The notes under the pieces were generated by a model. The model saw nothing but the letters and a program-made list of their open reading frames with translations. It searched no databases and had not been told where the DNA came from. From Oegoconia quadripuncta (taxonomy: Eukaryota > Arthropoda > Insecta > Lepidoptera > Autostichidae), in the NCBI GenBank assembly GCA_949316235.1, contig OX438743.1, positions 34,937,242 to 35,001,241 on the forward strand: a stretch of DNA of 64,000 nt, read 5' to 3'. The translations under genes and the position numbers were made by a program. This document shows, one piece after another, positions 1 to 11,869 of this stretch. Position 1 is the first letter of the stretch. The number at the start of each line of letters is the position of its first letter.

Positions 1-2040
1 TGAATGTGTAAGTAAGGATCACAACGCTGTAAAGAACGGATCGGTCAAAAGGTCGGCATGACCCGTCTGACCTACTGTCTGCCTCGACCTCCGCCGACGA
101 CCGAACCAATCGCATTGATAAGTCAGCATTTGAGAGATCGCTACGAATACTACGCAGTTTCAGGTAATAACTCTCAGATTCCAAGGACAATTTTTAAGAC
201 ATACAAACGATTACGATAGAAAGATTGAGAGATTACGATGAACTTAGTGTTAGTAACATTGTTAGTTTAGACCAGAGGTCTCCAAAGTAAGTAGTGTAAG
301 AGCCACACGGACTCCTGCACTAGGTCTCAAGGATGAAGACCTAGTCCTATGTAAAAAATGTTCTCTGAAATATACAAAGAATATTTACAGATCCAAGTTA
401 ACGGATGAACGTTGAAGTTGCTTATAATTTCCACTAATAAATTTTATCCAAAATTGCAAATAATCGTTAGTGGGAAGTTACAGCTACACTCATCTCATTG
501 ATCTTAATAAACTTTTTTTTTATTTCACTATGTGAATATCTATACTACTTAGGTATTCAGTTTATAAGATGTGTAATCTCATTCCGTAACTTTTATAAAA
601 TTAATTCATTAAATAAAAACGTTCGGTATTACTTTGTTCACATGATTTTTTTTATAAAGCGGGCCTGATTGGTAGACCTCGAGGGCTGCACTTTGCAGAG
701 TCCTGATCTAGACCAATAGCTCTTAAAATATTAATGAATGTGTCAATCATGAATAAAATTGATGAATTTCATTTAGGTACATACAATCGTAAAAATACGA
801 AACCATATAACATGTGCGCAATTAGTTAACCTCCGAATAACAACAATCCGATCCGAATCCGATACAACCGTCTTCAATTAACTTTGGAAACTATAAATAA
901 TCATAATTCACTTAAATAAACAGATTATCCCATCAATTGGTAAAACGTACCTATAATTATAAACAAGCAAAGTATAACTAACAACTTCATCGCTGTTTAA
1001 AGAGAAACAACAGTCGGCGCTATATATACCCACACGTTATAGTGTTCATTCATATCTCATGACGTCAATGTCGCCTTGTGACATTCGCTTCGTGTAAATC
1101 GACAAAATACAGAATACATTTTGTAAACAGAGTTCGACAGAGCAACAAGTCGCGTAGGCGGGTTGCGGTTGCGGGTTGCGGGCCCTATGCGTCCCGCACG
1201 ATCTCTTCCGGCCTTTTTATGACCTTTACTGCCCTATCAGCTTTGATCCTTATCAAGGAGTCCTGAATCAACCGCCTCCATGGATGCTCGATCGTGTATA
1301 TTGCATGTAAATAACACCAAAGGGTAATTGGTGTCAGAGGTCAAAAAAGGTAAATGGCGTAGCATATTAAATTGTAGTCTTATATGCACCGGTTCGCTGT
1401 TTTTTTATAAAGTGAGCAATAGTTACCTATTTAATCATTTGATCGATGAACATTCTTCGTCTTACAAACTTACTACGCCGTAACCGTTGCATACAAACAA
1501 AACAGAATTTACCATAGTGAACATTCGTCGTCATGCGATTCCATTGCGATAGAGTCACGCCGTCGATGGTATGCTGTACCAAATAGAGTTGACTTTCCAT
1601 TGTCCGCAATGGTGGTAAGTCAGCGATCATCGTAAAGACTTCTGTGTACTATATGGAGTGCGACAACAGCGTAGTGTCGCGACTCAGTGCGCAATGAAGA
1701 CTGGCGCGCAATACGCGAGAACGGGATGGGTAAACCGAACGCATGCGCCAACAAAGCGCGGGAACAATTTTCTAGAAGCCGCTTCCGCAAATCGTAAAGT
1801 AACTCATAAATGTCAAGCGGTATCACAATTTTATAAAATCGTTTACAGGGGATTTATTCATTATTTAACGGGACACTGAAAATTAGCGATACCTGGGAAA
1901 ATCAATCGGTCTCATTTTAAATTATATAATTTTATTATTGAAGTAATATTAAAACGAAATGTGTTTTTACTACTTACTTATTTTTTTGTCGTGTTTTTCA
2001 ATTTATTATACTAAAGTAATAAGACATCACATAAAAATCA
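1..2040. other. Non-coding stretch, no gene recognised
   Basis: No open reading frame here has a convincing protein composition or paired splice signals, and I recognise no transposon. The stretch 1140..1200 is GC-rich compared with its surroundings. A TATA/initiator arrangement near 1021 is listed separately. Confidence 0.4.
1021..1063 (+). promoter_or_regulatory. Possible TATA box plus initiator
   Basis: TATATATA at 1021..1028 is followed, about 27 bases on, by TCATTC (1046..1051), which fits the insect initiator TCAKTY. A cAMP-response-like TGACGTCA lies at about 1060. No convincing coding exon follows: the first ATG opens a nine-codon ORF. The arrangement could be chance in AT-rich DNA. 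Confidence 0.18.
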
Positions 2041-2044
2041 TATT

Positions 2045-2440
2045 AGTCTCAGGACCTCATCCATAGACATCGGGCAAGTTCCCATGACCCTTATTAGGTT
2101 ATCTGTGCAGTTCGTGGGTGGACGTCATATGCTGCGCTTACGGGTGCGTTATCTTCACTCTAGAACTTTAATGCCCTTCCCACTTCTATTTATTAATCTG
2201 CCAGGCTAAATTGGTGAAACGTCACAGAACTAACGACTTCTACGGGTTTTTTCACTCCGGATTCGATCATTTAATGAACAGCTGAAAATCGCCCTCTCCT
2301 ATAGAGGGCGTGACCTCGTTGCGTGACCTTGAGCTTTCTTATGAAGCCCCTAGTCAGATTCCGCGATTTAATGCCATAAGCCGGTAACACACATTTAATT
2401 TTGGACGTAAATACGTTGCACGACGCAGATTTTGAAATTT
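2045..2440 (-). mobile_element. RTE-type LINE C-terminal relic
   Basis: Read on the minus strand with frameshifts, this gives KLKVTQR followed by a degraded tail resembling VGRALKF. It matches in order the C-terminal part of the RTE-like ORF seen at 43290..43690 and, in the other orientation, at 47220..47440. The reading frame is broken by several stops, so this is an old fragment. Confidence 0.5.
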
Positions 2441-2484
2441 ATATTTAAAAAATAATTCGGCAAAAAAAAGATGATTATTACACA

Positions 2485-2690
2485 AAATCGAATACTCGCG
2501 CTAAGTGGTATGACTCTTCGTTCATAACGCGTTCTGGCACGTCAGTCTTTCCGAAATTCCACAATGTTGTGATCTCCAAGAGCAGGGTGAATAGGCATCT
2601 ACTTCGAGCGTGCTTGATCTTCCACCACATCGTCACTATCCAATAAGTGAGATTGCGGTCTAATGTGTATAGTCAATCATAAAAAGAACA
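2485..2690 (-). repeat. Dispersed lepidopteran repeat, probably LINE-derived
   Basis: The minus strand resembles a sequence I associate with lepidopteran LINE 3' regions, including GAGTATTCGATTTTGTGTAA near its end. No intact reading frame remains. The recognition is from memory and no second copy was found in the window. Confidence 0.3.
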
Positions 2691-3214
2691 TGGCAATACT
2701 CGTATAAGCCTACGGATTTTAATCGTGTAATATGTGTTAAAATTTTTATTAATTAAAACTGATGCATACCTCCACAGATTACTTACGCGATTCTATTGTT
2801 TTTTTAGAATTACCAGTGACTCTATAGATGTGATGGGAGATGGGAACTTTGTCTAGGATGTATGCCTAGCACTGGAGGTATTATATTATGAAATATTGTT
2901 TACCAACAAGGGGCGAGTGATGAGGCTGTCTGTTGTAGCGGAAACGCTAGGAATGTATATCCTATCGTACCCGGCGCCATCTTATTCATAAGATAAGATA
3001 GTAATCTGAAGGGCGCTATCTAGTTGTGTTATTGCTTATATGTGATGTTCTGTGTCATGCATGACTCCTGGTCAAGCACAGTGATCGGAGTAGGAAAACC
3101 GCGAAAGCAGCACGAGGCCATAACTTAACGGTGATTTAATTTACTAACGAGCTATACAATACAAGTACCTAGCTGTTGACTTTGTCGTGGTCTTTTTTAA
3201 GGTGTGCCGCTTGT

Positions 3215-3300
3215 GGGTACACGATGGACAGATGTCCTTTTAAAGGTCATAGAGAAGCGCTGGATGAAGAATGGAGGAAGCTTAGGCTCAGGAGTGGCTC
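3215..3300 (+). mobile_element. Small RTE LINE fragment
   Basis: Translation of the plus strand gives TRWTDVLLKVIEKRWMKN, close to the RWTDDLVKVAGxRWM block near the C-terminus of RTE-like LINE proteins. Only this block survives. Confidence 0.45.
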
Positions 3301-3470
3301 GTATCGCTGATTTTTTCATGTGCGGGAAGCATTTCTTAGATTCGCTGAACCTTTTATAAAGCGGTTACTTAATAAAAATTAACGCTGCCTATACTTAACT
3401 TAATGTTATCCGATAATACACACAAAGTTGAGCTAAAATCTTCATACAAAACGCCAATTTCATAATATTT
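3300..3470 (-). repeat. Partial copy of the 40-kb TIR element
   Basis: The minus strand contains ATGAAATTGGCGTTTTGTAT, then TTATCGGATAACAT and AGCGAATCTAAGAAATG, in the same order as 39990..40190 on the plus strand. It is therefore a partial, diverged copy of the element described at 39978..40573, with its middle deleted. Confidence 0.55.
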
Positions 3471-3545
3471 ACAAATAAAAATTGCCCTGTTAAAGTAAGT
3501 ATACTCTGTGATCTATGATCTCACATGACGTCAATTTGTTTTTTG

Positions 3546-3728
3546 TTATGTTACGACGCAAATATGTCTGTCTAAGTGGTGATTACATTTTTGCGCCGTT
3601 TGGGGTAGAGACCCTAAAACCGTGAGGACCAGGCACTCATAGCCTCTTCCGTCAGTTTTCGGAGCGGTTGGCTGAAGCCTCACACCACCAGACTGGTCTC
3701 TATTTAGCACAAATGGCCTCGCTTTCAA
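3546..3728. other. GC-richer patch of unknown nature
   Basis: The minus strand is open for 60 codons and is GC-richer than its surroundings. I recognise no protein family, and there are no clear splice sites at its edges. It may be a fragment of an unrecognised repeat. Confidence 0.2.
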
Positions 3729-3890
3729 CGAGGCAATGCCGGCATTTTTTTTTTATTTAACTCATTTGCTAATTTATTTAGGTTATCTTTAGTTGGTTAA
3801 CTTTATATTGTTATTAGCTTAGGTTTCTCTGTAAATTTAAGTATTTATTAAGTTGTAATCAAATACATAGAAATATTTTGGTTCGAGAAG

Positions 3891-4131
3891 ACCGATTGGT
3901 GTAGTGGATAGTGACCCTGTCAACGAAAACAACGGTTGTGGGTTCGAATCCCGCGACGGGTAAATGTTTGTGTGATGAATATGAACATTTATTCCTGAGT
4001 CATGGATGTTTATATAAATATTTATGTACGTTTATCCGTTATCTAGTATCCATAGTACAAGCTTTGCTTAGTTTGGGACTACATGATTGGTGCAAGTGTG
4101 CGAAATATTTATTATTATTATTTATTATTTA
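3891..4131 (+). mobile_element. SINE-A copy, tRNA-derived
   Basis: The 5' head has a tRNA-like A box (TTGGTGTAGTGGATAGTGA) and B box (GGGTTCGAATCCCGC) spaced as in RNA polymerase III promoters. The body has ATTTATTCCTGAGTCATGG and the tail motif AGTATCCATAGTACAAGCTT, ending in a TATT-rich 3' tail. The ends of the tRNA part do not pair as an acceptor stem, so it is not a functional tRNA gene. Many further copies lie in this window. Confidence 0.8.
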
Positions 4132-4346
4132 ACATCCTAATTAATATTATAAATGCAAAAGTTTGTGTGTGCGTATGTCTGTATGTATGTTTGTTACCTC
4201 TTCACGCTTCACGTTCAGCTGGACGGATTTGGATGAAATTTGGTGGGTAGACAGATTAGGACCTGGATTAACATATATGCAAATTTTTTGGCAGAACCGA
4301 TTTTGATAAAATCTTCCACGCAGACGAAGTCGCGGGCGGAAATAGG
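4132..4346 (+). mobile_element. Helitron-like or other non-autonomous dispersed element
   Basis: It begins with AATATTATAAATGC and carries GGATTTGGATGAAATTTGG and a terminal CGAAGTCGCGGGCGGAAA. The same order is seen in 37932..38158 (plus), 39138..39572 (minus) and 19351..19565 (minus). The longer copies end in CTAGT, which is compatible with a Helitron 3' end. Here that end is lost and the element abuts a SINE-A tail. Confidence 0.55.
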
Positions 4347-4581
4347 AAATAGTAAAAGTGTGCAATAGCGGTCTAATAACTGAAAGCGGTAGTTCGTAGG
4401 TAGCTTTGAATATTTAGAAAACCTCCGACAGACTATGACTGATAATAATCTTCTAGATAAACAAAACCAACAGTGTTAAAACTAAATATCATCGAAACAG
4501 CCTATCTGACTGCCATTAAACAGGTTAAAAATCATCTCGTTACCGTCTGATTTCGAATCCGAAAAACCGTTTTGTAACCGA

Positions 4582-4781
4582 CGCCCGATTGGGGTAGTGG
4601 ATAGTGACCCTGTCTGCGAAACCAACAGTTGCGAATTCGAATCTCGCGAGGGGTAAATGCTTATGTGGTGAATACGAACATTTATTCTCTAGTCATGGAT
4701 GTTTATATAAATATATATATATATATATATAAGTTTATCCGTTATCCGTAGTATCCATAGTATAAGCTTTGCTTAGTTCGG
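4582..4781 (+). mobile_element. SINE-A copy with (AT)10 in its tail
   Basis: It has the same A and B boxes (GGGTAGTGGATAGTGACCC and GAATTCGAATC) and body as the copy at 3891. A pure AT dinucleotide run fills 4711..4730. The tail passes directly into the tandem array starting at 4782. Confidence 0.75.
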
Positions 4782-5522
4782 GACTAGCTAGATGATTGGT
4801 GTAAGTGTCCGAAATATTTATATTAAATCGGTTCAGCCGTGCCACAGACAGACAGATAGATAGATATAGAGTAAAAACTCTAACATTCCTTTTATAGCGT
4901 CGGGAATTAAAAATATGGAAAGGGATATCACCAGAGAGCAATGTAAACTCGCGTCCAATTTGTAACGTAGGTCGTAATCCTTAGCTGGTTATAACGCTAC
5001 AACTGCTACTTAATTTTAATGCTTAGCTGACTAGCTAGATGATTGGTGTAAGTGTCCGAAATATTTATATTAAATCGGTTCAGCCGTGCCACAGACAGAC
5101 AGATAGATAGATATAGAGTAAAAACTATAACATTCCTTTTATAGCGTCGGGAATTAAAAATATGGAAAGGGATATCACCAGAGAGCAATGTAAACTCGCG
5201 TCCAATTTGTAACGTAGGTCGTAATCCTTAGCTGGTTATAACGCTACAACTGCTACTTAATTTTAATGCTTAGCTGACTAGCTAGATGATTGGTGTAAGT
5301 GTCCGAAATATTTATATTAAATCGGTTCAGCCGTGCCACAGACAGACAGATAGATAGATATAGAGTAAAAACTATAACATTCCTTTTATAGCGTCGGGAA
5401 TTAAAAATATGGAAAGGGATATCACCAGAGAGCAATGTAAACTCGCGTCCAATTTGTAACGTAGGTCGTAATCCTTAGCTGGTTATAACGCTACAACTGC
5501 TACTTAATTTTAATGCTTAGCT
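4782..5522. repeat. Three-copy tandem repeat, 247-bp unit
   Basis: Copies start at GACTAGCTAGATGATTGG at 4782, 5029 and 5276 and run to 5028, 5275 and 5522. Copies 2 and 3 look identical. Copy 1 differs at one base that I can see (ACTCTAAC versus ACTATAAC). The unit joins the SINE-A tail motif (GATGATTGGTGTAAGTGTCC) to part of dispersed family H (GTGCCACAGACAGACAGA .. TAGCGTCGGGAATTAAAA). High identity implies a recent duplication or an assembly artefact. Confidence 0.95.
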
Positions 5523-6085
5523 ACTCCCACTCGGGCTCCTACACTACTTAAACTGACTAATTAGATGTTATCTTAAACTTTAACAGTTCAAATCGTATTA
5601 AAAGTTTTTATTTCAGATTGATGATATTGATACTTATTTACGTAATTTAGTATAGGAATTCTATACTGTGATAGGAATTTTTATGATAATTAATATCTGA
5701 TTACGGTCGTAACTTGGGAGCGTCTGTTACCGAAACCGTAAGTAAGTACCGCAAGTAGGACATCGGGTCAAGGCACCCGGCCCCTCGGGGCAATTCCGCC
5801 ATATCTTCTCCATTACTAAGTAATTCCAACACTTTCAAACATTGTTTGTTATACTGTCTATGTTTATTTATTACTTGACTACATGGTTCAAACATTGCTT
5901 TCTTTAAATGTCTTTAGAAAGATTGTACTTTCACTATTCTAAAGACAAATGTCATTATCAATTAGTACGTAAAGAAATTCTAGTTTTTGGCCAGGTAATT
6001 GGTAATACATATTGGTAATTAATAAATATATTTGACCCTTGGGTATTGTAAAAAGAGACTATGGGACTTTATACCTAAAAACTTC
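5523..6085. other. Non-coding stretch, nothing assigned
   Basis: A GC-richer patch at 5740..5810 is open on the minus strand but shows no recognisable domain. The rest is AT-rich with no repeat I can name. Confidence 0.35.
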
Positions 6086-6087
6086 TA

Positions 6088-6235
6088 TAGATTTCAACGG
6101 GGATGGGCTTATTCGCTGTCACGTGTGTATTTCTGTATATTCCATAAGGCTGGGATATTTCTGACCAGCCCATTTGGGATAATGGTCGTGACGTTATCAA
6201 CGTTATTTAATCATCTTCCTTAGGTAGGCAGGGGT
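6088..6235 (+). repeat. Dispersed family F fragment
   Basis: It contains TTTCAACGGGGATGGGCTTA, TCTGTATATTCCATAAGG and CCATTTGGGATAATGGTCGTGA. These blocks recur in the same order at 30115..30375 and partly at 46025..46215. It is a 5'-truncated copy. Confidence 0.5.
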
Positions 6236-6239
6236 TGTT

Positions 6240-7395
6240 TTCCGATTTTCGCATTCCAATGTCGCTATGCAGTATTTTAACGACACATTGTAGATAATGT
6301 ATGTTCAGAGAATGAAGATATAACCTTGATCTTTACGATGGTATCGTCCAATTCTTGAGATCGTAATTCAAAAAAATAGCATATTATTTAGGAGAGTAGA
6401 GGGCGCGCTGTTTTGCCCCAGTTTATGAGTCTTGAACGATGAAGGTCATTTTGCATGACCAAGATCACTGATATTACCCTTATATAAGCGTAGTGGGTCT
6501 TTTACGAGGTACTCAATGTCTCCAAAGATAATTTGGCTCGATGTGTGATAAAATCGTTGAGCCCTTATTTAAGTGTTGGGCCGTACTGCTCTCTACGCTG
6601 CTGGTTAAGTGAGGATTAACCTCAGGAAGATGTATATAGAACAGCGATTAAAGCTATTTCGTCATCAGATTTAAAAATTTTAGGGCAGATATAAATAATA
6701 ACCTGTCCTTTAAAAGTGGGACAATTTCCTTGACAGTTTTATGTTTATCTTTATATAGAGTTTTATATCTTGCTGCACTAGGAGATTAAGGGATTAAACG
6801 GCTAATATATCAATGTTATCTTTGCAATTTTGTTCATTTCGTTCAATTTACTGATAAGTACACCAAGCTAAATATTGTTTTTGCAAAAAAAGAAAAACGC
6901 AATTGTTCTAGTGGAAATATAGGAGTCCTCTGTTGGAAAGGAAATCATTTATGAAAGGATGAAGCGGTGCGAGTAACCCATGGGACCTTTTGAATATCTA
7001 GGCGATGGCTGCTGCATTGACTAGTAGAGCTAATATCAGAAACGTAGTTTGGTTATTAGATATTTATAGCGCATTAGATAATTGATCTATATGAATAAAT
7101 AGGTCAAGACCTGACAGTATACATCAATGAAATAAAGACATTTAAGAGTAAACCAAATCCTCAAAGAAATTGAATTACGAACAATCATAATAAAATGTTG
7201 CCTTTGAATATAAAATCAGAGACATGATCTTGTTCATTATTGCGATGTCGGCTTTCCGTCATAAGGCGCGATCCTTTTGGCACGATTTTCTGAGAAATTA
7301 TAATATTATTGTTCTCGCTTATAATGTAACACAATATAGTGTTTATCACACAACCAAATCGTAAATCTTTAGTTGTTGTTGTTTTTATTGCTAAA
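6240..7395. other. AT-rich non-coding DNA
   Basis: I see no ORF with protein-like composition and no recognised repeat. Confidence 0.35.
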
Positions 7396-7397
7396 TA

Positions 7398-7472
7398 TTA
7401 TGATCTCGGTCGTTGATAGAGCGCGGGTGTGCCTGCAAAGGTATATTTCAGGTTCGAACTCACGTTTCAAAA
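7398..7472 (+). repeat. Degenerate tRNA-like fragment
   Basis: TTGATAGAGCGCGGGTG resembles an A box and AGGTTCGAACTC resembles a B box about 40 bases later. The acceptor ends do not pair. It is probably a SINE head or tRNA pseudogene. Confidence 0.35.
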
Positions 7473-7534
7473 GTTTTCCTTATCTAGATGCACGCTAGCG
7501 CCGCCAAAGTTCTAAAATCTTATATTATTATTAT

Positions 7535-7620
7535 TAAGAGCCCATAGTGTCCCACTGCTGGGCAAAGGCCTCCCTCATGTGTTTCCAGTCGTTTTTGTTC
7601 TTGGCGAGCACAAACCATCT
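7535..7620 (-). mobile_element. LINE (RTE-like) 3' fragment
   Basis: GTCCCACTGCTGGGCAAAGG followed by CCTCCCTCATG is, on the minus strand, the common GCCCAGCAGTGGGAC 3' terminal motif of lepidopteran RTE-like elements. Only the terminal region remains. Confidence 0.5.
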
Positions 7621-7677
7621 CTTATATGCGAGTAACATATTTTTCCGTACAAAGTTCGAATATATCAATGTCAATGT

Positions 7678-7800
7678 AGGAGCGTCAGTGGCTCATCGGT
7701 TATGACGCGGTCTCCCAATTTGGGAGGTCCGGGTTCGATTCCCAGGCTGGCCATGTACCAATGAGTTTTTAAATTTAATTACTTATGTGCATTTATCTCG
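7678..7800 (+). mobile_element. SINE-C copy, 3' truncated
   Basis: The tRNA-like head has GCGTCAGTGGCTCATCGGTT, GGTCTCCCAATTTGGGAGG and CCGGGTTCGATTCCCAGGC. It is followed by CAATGAGTTTTTAAATTTAA. The same head and spacer occur at 42530; here the 3' half is missing. Confidence 0.7.
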
Positions 7801-8664
7801 TACGTATATGATTTAGGTCCATATTACAGAGAGACGCTTAAGTCTGAGTATTATGGCATTTCTCAAAATATGAATTTACTTACCTCTTATCAACTAGGTA
7901 TATAGTGGTTCTGCAACACGAGTCTTCGATTCTTTGACTATAATTTTTTTTTTTTTTAATCTCACTTACCCATCCATAGTCATCAAGAAATAGCTTTAGG
8001 TACATACCTGAAACAAAAAAATATATATTATACATTTTGTATGTACATTACCTACACTAACTTGAGACCTGTGGGCTGAGTTTTTTTTTTAAATGAGAGG
8101 GCGGCAAACGAGTATACGTGTAAACGTGAATGCGATAGTAAAGTTGAAAATGAAACCATCACTCGCACTCCGTACGCTGTAATTTAACATATATCAGATT
8201 GTTATGTAATTAAGAACTGCCAGCACCCAATCGGATAGCTGAATGGAAACCAGACTACTGAAAATATTTGGTTTCACCCCGAATAGCCAATCGCTCCGTA
8301 CGGTTGGAAGCAAAACGGTAATTGGAAAAATGCCTGCAGTTTTCGTTCATGTACAATATAGGACGTGGAAATGGTGGGGGAAATAAAAATTTAGTTCGTT
8401 GGAAAAATATTTTCAACAACATGCCGGACCAGTTTCTAATGCAATATTGGGACATTTGTTTTTAAGTTTATGGATCGAAGTGAAATAGACTTAGCAGCAT
8501 TCGTACACTGAGCGAAAAACTAACAAAAATCCTTTAATTATTACTAAATTAATACTAAATCCGAGGACAACAAGTGCTATGTAACAATTATAAAACGAAT
8601 TTTGTTTATATAATTAGCAAATATTACAAGTAACGTTGTAGTTGTCATTGACATGTCTTCACAT

Positions 8665-8955
8665 TTTAACCGCCTCCGTGACTCAATGTAAAGAACATTA
8701 AGTTTACAGAACAAAGGTTATGGGTTCGATTTGGGTATGAATAATGTCTGCTTGGCTAGCTACCACTATTTTATCTGTAAATCTGCCATCATGCAGTAGT
8801 GTAATAGCATCGTTGTGTTTCGGCTGTTTGAGATAAGATAGCCAGTCCTCCAAATAAGTTGGGGCTTTTGGGTGAGTGTGTTTCCACCTTCGGTCTCATC
8901 ACTTAACATCAGGTGTGATTAGGGCCTAGCGCTAACCAGTCGTGCATAAAAGATA
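8665..8955 (+). mobile_element. SINE-B copy, diverged but nearly full length
   Basis: It has the head CGCCTCCGTGACTCAATG with a degraded B box (GGGTTCGATTTGG), then GCTTGGCTAGCTACCAC, GAGATAAGATAGCCAGTCC, TTAACATCAGGTGTGATTA and the terminal CGTGCATAAAA. It is more diverged than the copies at 43846, 51998 and 60755. Confidence 0.7.
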
Positions 8956-9184
8956 TCCGTATTTAATTTAATTACACATCGCCATTCATTTTTGAGAACG
9001 AATTGAATACCAATCTTCCCGCTTGACCCGTCTTAATTCAGTTCTGCGGATGAGATTCTTATTTAAACGTGTAAGAGAATGTTACTGTAATCTAATAATG
9101 AGATTTCAATACAGATCTTTATTCTTGATCTTGCGTTAACCCTACACGTTACCCATTGCAGTATTTTTTATACTTTCTTTAGTA

Positions 9185-9290
9185 TCGGTGTACCGGCATT
9201 AAACGTGCGCAAAGCCTGAAAGTAATGCTAATAGCGCCATGGGAGAAGCATATGTCCAGTAGTAGACTTTTAAAGGCATGTGATGGGTAG
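9185..9290 (+). mobile_element. LINE 3' terminal fragment
   Basis: GGGAGAAGCATATGTCCAGT followed by AGTAGACTTTTAAAGGCATG matches the 3' end of RTE-like elements (AGCTTATGTCCAGCAGTGGA type). There is no coding part. Confidence 0.4.
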
Positions 9291-10190
9291 AAAAGTAGTT
9301 GCAGACCCCAAGATGCAACGTCGTTCACTGCTTTTTCACTTTTTAGTAAAATTTCTTTACACTTTTTTACAAGTATTTAGTATACCATACAAATATAATA
9401 TCTCCCTCACACACAGGCGATAAGAAACACAGGTTTTCTTAGAAAAATCTAAGAGTAGAACAAAAGTTCTATTCATGTAAATTCAGGAGTCCATTGAGGA
9501 GTTAGCAGCTAATGCTTATAACACAAGTATTTTTAATGCTTAGCATGGTCATCAACTGGGAACATACTTTTAGAAATTCTAATGAATATTACAAAATTTT
9601 ACCGGTGGTAAACTACTGTATTTACCTGTGGTTAAAAATAAATTATTCTTATGCATAAACCATGGAAGAGGCTAGTTTCTTATAATAAGAAAATAATGTA
9701 CGCACCCTGTATGTACTATGTTCTAAAGTGGATGATATAGAGATAGTGTATGATGGAAAATAAGGCGTCTTATAGTAGGGTTGCAGTAAGAATTTAAGCG
9801 ATACAGCTCCCCCTTTACTTTTTTACGATTTCACTAAACAATCGCAAGAAGCGAAGGTCGGGTCGTCCCTTTCAGTCCATAACGCAGGAAGTAGGTCCCC
9901 GATATCGATGATGTTAGTTTAGGCTCCGGCCCTCGTAAAACTTAAACCATTAGTAAATATAATGTTTAAGGTCCTATTAACCTATTACATTATTGACTCT
10001 CATTCTATCGATGAATCGGTCTCAAATAAACCAATATATTTCCTGGCATTGCGTGTGTAGGATTTTTCGAACGATTAACTAATAAGTACCCATTGAAGGT
10101 AAACAACTAGAGAACTAGATTTTAGACGAAAAACACATAATTTCATTAACACATTCAGAGACACAGCCTGTCGGCATTATAAACGGTACC
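9290..10190. other. AT-rich non-coding DNA
   Basis: No gene, splice-flanked ORF or named repeat is visible. Confidence 0.35.
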
Positions 10191-10194
10191 ATTT

Positions 10195-10447
10195 GGTTGT
10201 GGTATGGCATTTTAAATGTCCGCCTGGGTAGCTACCACCATCTTATCTAAATCTGCTGCCAAACAGCAATGTTAATGGCATTGTTGTGTTCCGGTTGACA
10301 GAGATAAGATAGCCAGTCCCCCAAATGTGTAGGGGCTTCCGGGTACTGACCCTTACCCGGGTACGCTTCCACCTTCGACCTCATCTTCACTTAACATCAG
10401 GTGTGATTGAGGTCAAGTATCAACCCGTTGTGCATAAAAAAAAAAAA
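10195..10447 (+). mobile_element. SINE-B copy, 5' truncated
   Basis: It has GGTATGGCATTTTAAATGTC, GGTAGCTACCACCATCTTAT, AGAGATAAGATAGCCAGTCC, CATCAGGTGTGATTGAGGTC and TTGTGCATAAAA followed by an A-run. The tRNA-like head is missing, as in the copy at 39228. Confidence 0.8.
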
Positions 10448-10484
10448 CTTCTATGCTTAATATTAATATTGCTGCTTAATATTG

Positions 10485-10720
10485 TATGAGTCGCTTCCAG
10501 TAGGGTAGAATAAGATCAATCCGTCTCTTGCCGTGGGTAAAAGGCGACTAAATAGCATGAGCATAGGGACGACAGCAGTGTCAATCGCGCAGAGCTCCTA
10601 AAGTATTCGAGATCGTCAACTCCTGCCCAAGGCGGCGATGGAGAGCCATGCAAATTTTGAATTTCAAGTAGGTGGTACTTATGCCCCTGAAACCCTGTGA
10701 CAAGAGTTATCCTCAATTAC
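10485..10720 (+). repeat. Dispersed family F copy
   Basis: AGAATAAGATCAATCCGTCT and GGTAAAAGGCGACTAAATA match the family seen at 30115 and 46025. The minus-strand ORF here is an incidental reading of the repeat. Confidence 0.45.
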
Positions 10721-11104
10721 CTACCTATAAGTAACCTATAAGAGTACCTTCAAGTACATACATCCTCCAGCTCTTAAAATGTATAAAATTATATTAGTTG
10801 TACACTTTTATTAAAAAAAAAGAAAAGAACAAAGATCTTGTGGGTTTCATTCGCCGCTTCTTTTCCCGCAGTTGATTTCCCTTTCCGAAGCGGTAGTAGT
10901 TTGGACAGACTGACTGACAAAGAATTACTTAAGCCCTATTTTTATTTCCAATAGATTTAAAGTCCTATACCTCCTAGTACTAACGGGCTGATTGTATATT
11001 TACGCATTTTACAATGGTATACATACATGAAATGACTGCATTTTGTGAACAAATCAATGTAGAGTAAAGACAATAATACGTATATCCACCATAATCCACC
11101 AATA

Positions 11105-11190
11105 CGTACTAGGCCCGCATATCTCCAAGTGAGAGGAGGAGGCTGTGCTCTGACAGTGGGGACATGTAAGGCTCATAATGATACAAGACA
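11105..11190 (+). repeat. Family G tail fragment
   Basis: GAGGAGGCTGTGCTCTGACA with GTGGGGACATGTAAGGCT resembles the CCCAATAGTGGAGACGTGTA end of the copy at 21950. It is short and diverged. Confidence 0.35.
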
Positions 11191-11869
11191 GTATAGGCTT
11201 TTGAATCAGCTGGTTAAGCGAGTACCTGCCTTCATTTAAGTTCGTCCACGCTATTTTTTTTAATACATTTTTTTATTTGCTAATAACAGTTTTACAAAAC
11301 CGGTGTTGGATGTTGATAACAGCATTAGTCATAAGATTGAGTCGCAGGAATCAGCGCCCAAACTCCGATCCTTGAGGATCTGTAACGTCAGATCCGATGG
11401 ATGGATGGATGACATGATAATTAAATATTGTAAATGCGTGAAGGAGTATATGTACCTATTGTTAATGCGTACGCAGTGAGCACGGTAATAATATAATAGT
11501 TTTAATCAATTAGAGTTTATTTAATTTTTCCACATCGTCATAAGGGAGACTGTGAAGCCATACAGTGAGTTTAAATTTACATTCTTGGGTATTGTATTGT
11601 ATTCGAGTGATCAACGTTCAGGAGTGGACGTCTTGTGACTGCATATATTGATTATATTATTATACGTACTAGCTATGTTATTTTAAGAAGGCGAAACACT
11701 GCAATGTTTTCTGGCTATCTGTATTACTCCTTCGCCACAGATAATATAGAGAAGATTTTACCAACCAAATTGAATACTAAACATGTACCACTTTGGGAAT
11801 CCCGCGACGTCAATTTGGTAGACCCGATGTTGTTTATTTCAAGTCCCGCGAGGCCGACATTCTTTAATA

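Noticed and set aside
1598..1613. CCATTGTCCGCAATGG resembling the sequence around the host start at 57740
   Set aside because: A shared run of about 15 bases is expected by chance in 64 kb, and both are short palindromes; there is no further similarity.
3891..3962. tRNA gene (A and B boxes present)
   Set aside because: The ends do not form an acceptor stem, and the same head with a common tail recurs many times, so it is a SINE.
5006..5435. Two identical 60-codon minus-strand ORFs as a duplicated gene
   Set aside because: They are readings of the 247-bp tandem repeat, which is made of SINE tail and another non-coding repeat.
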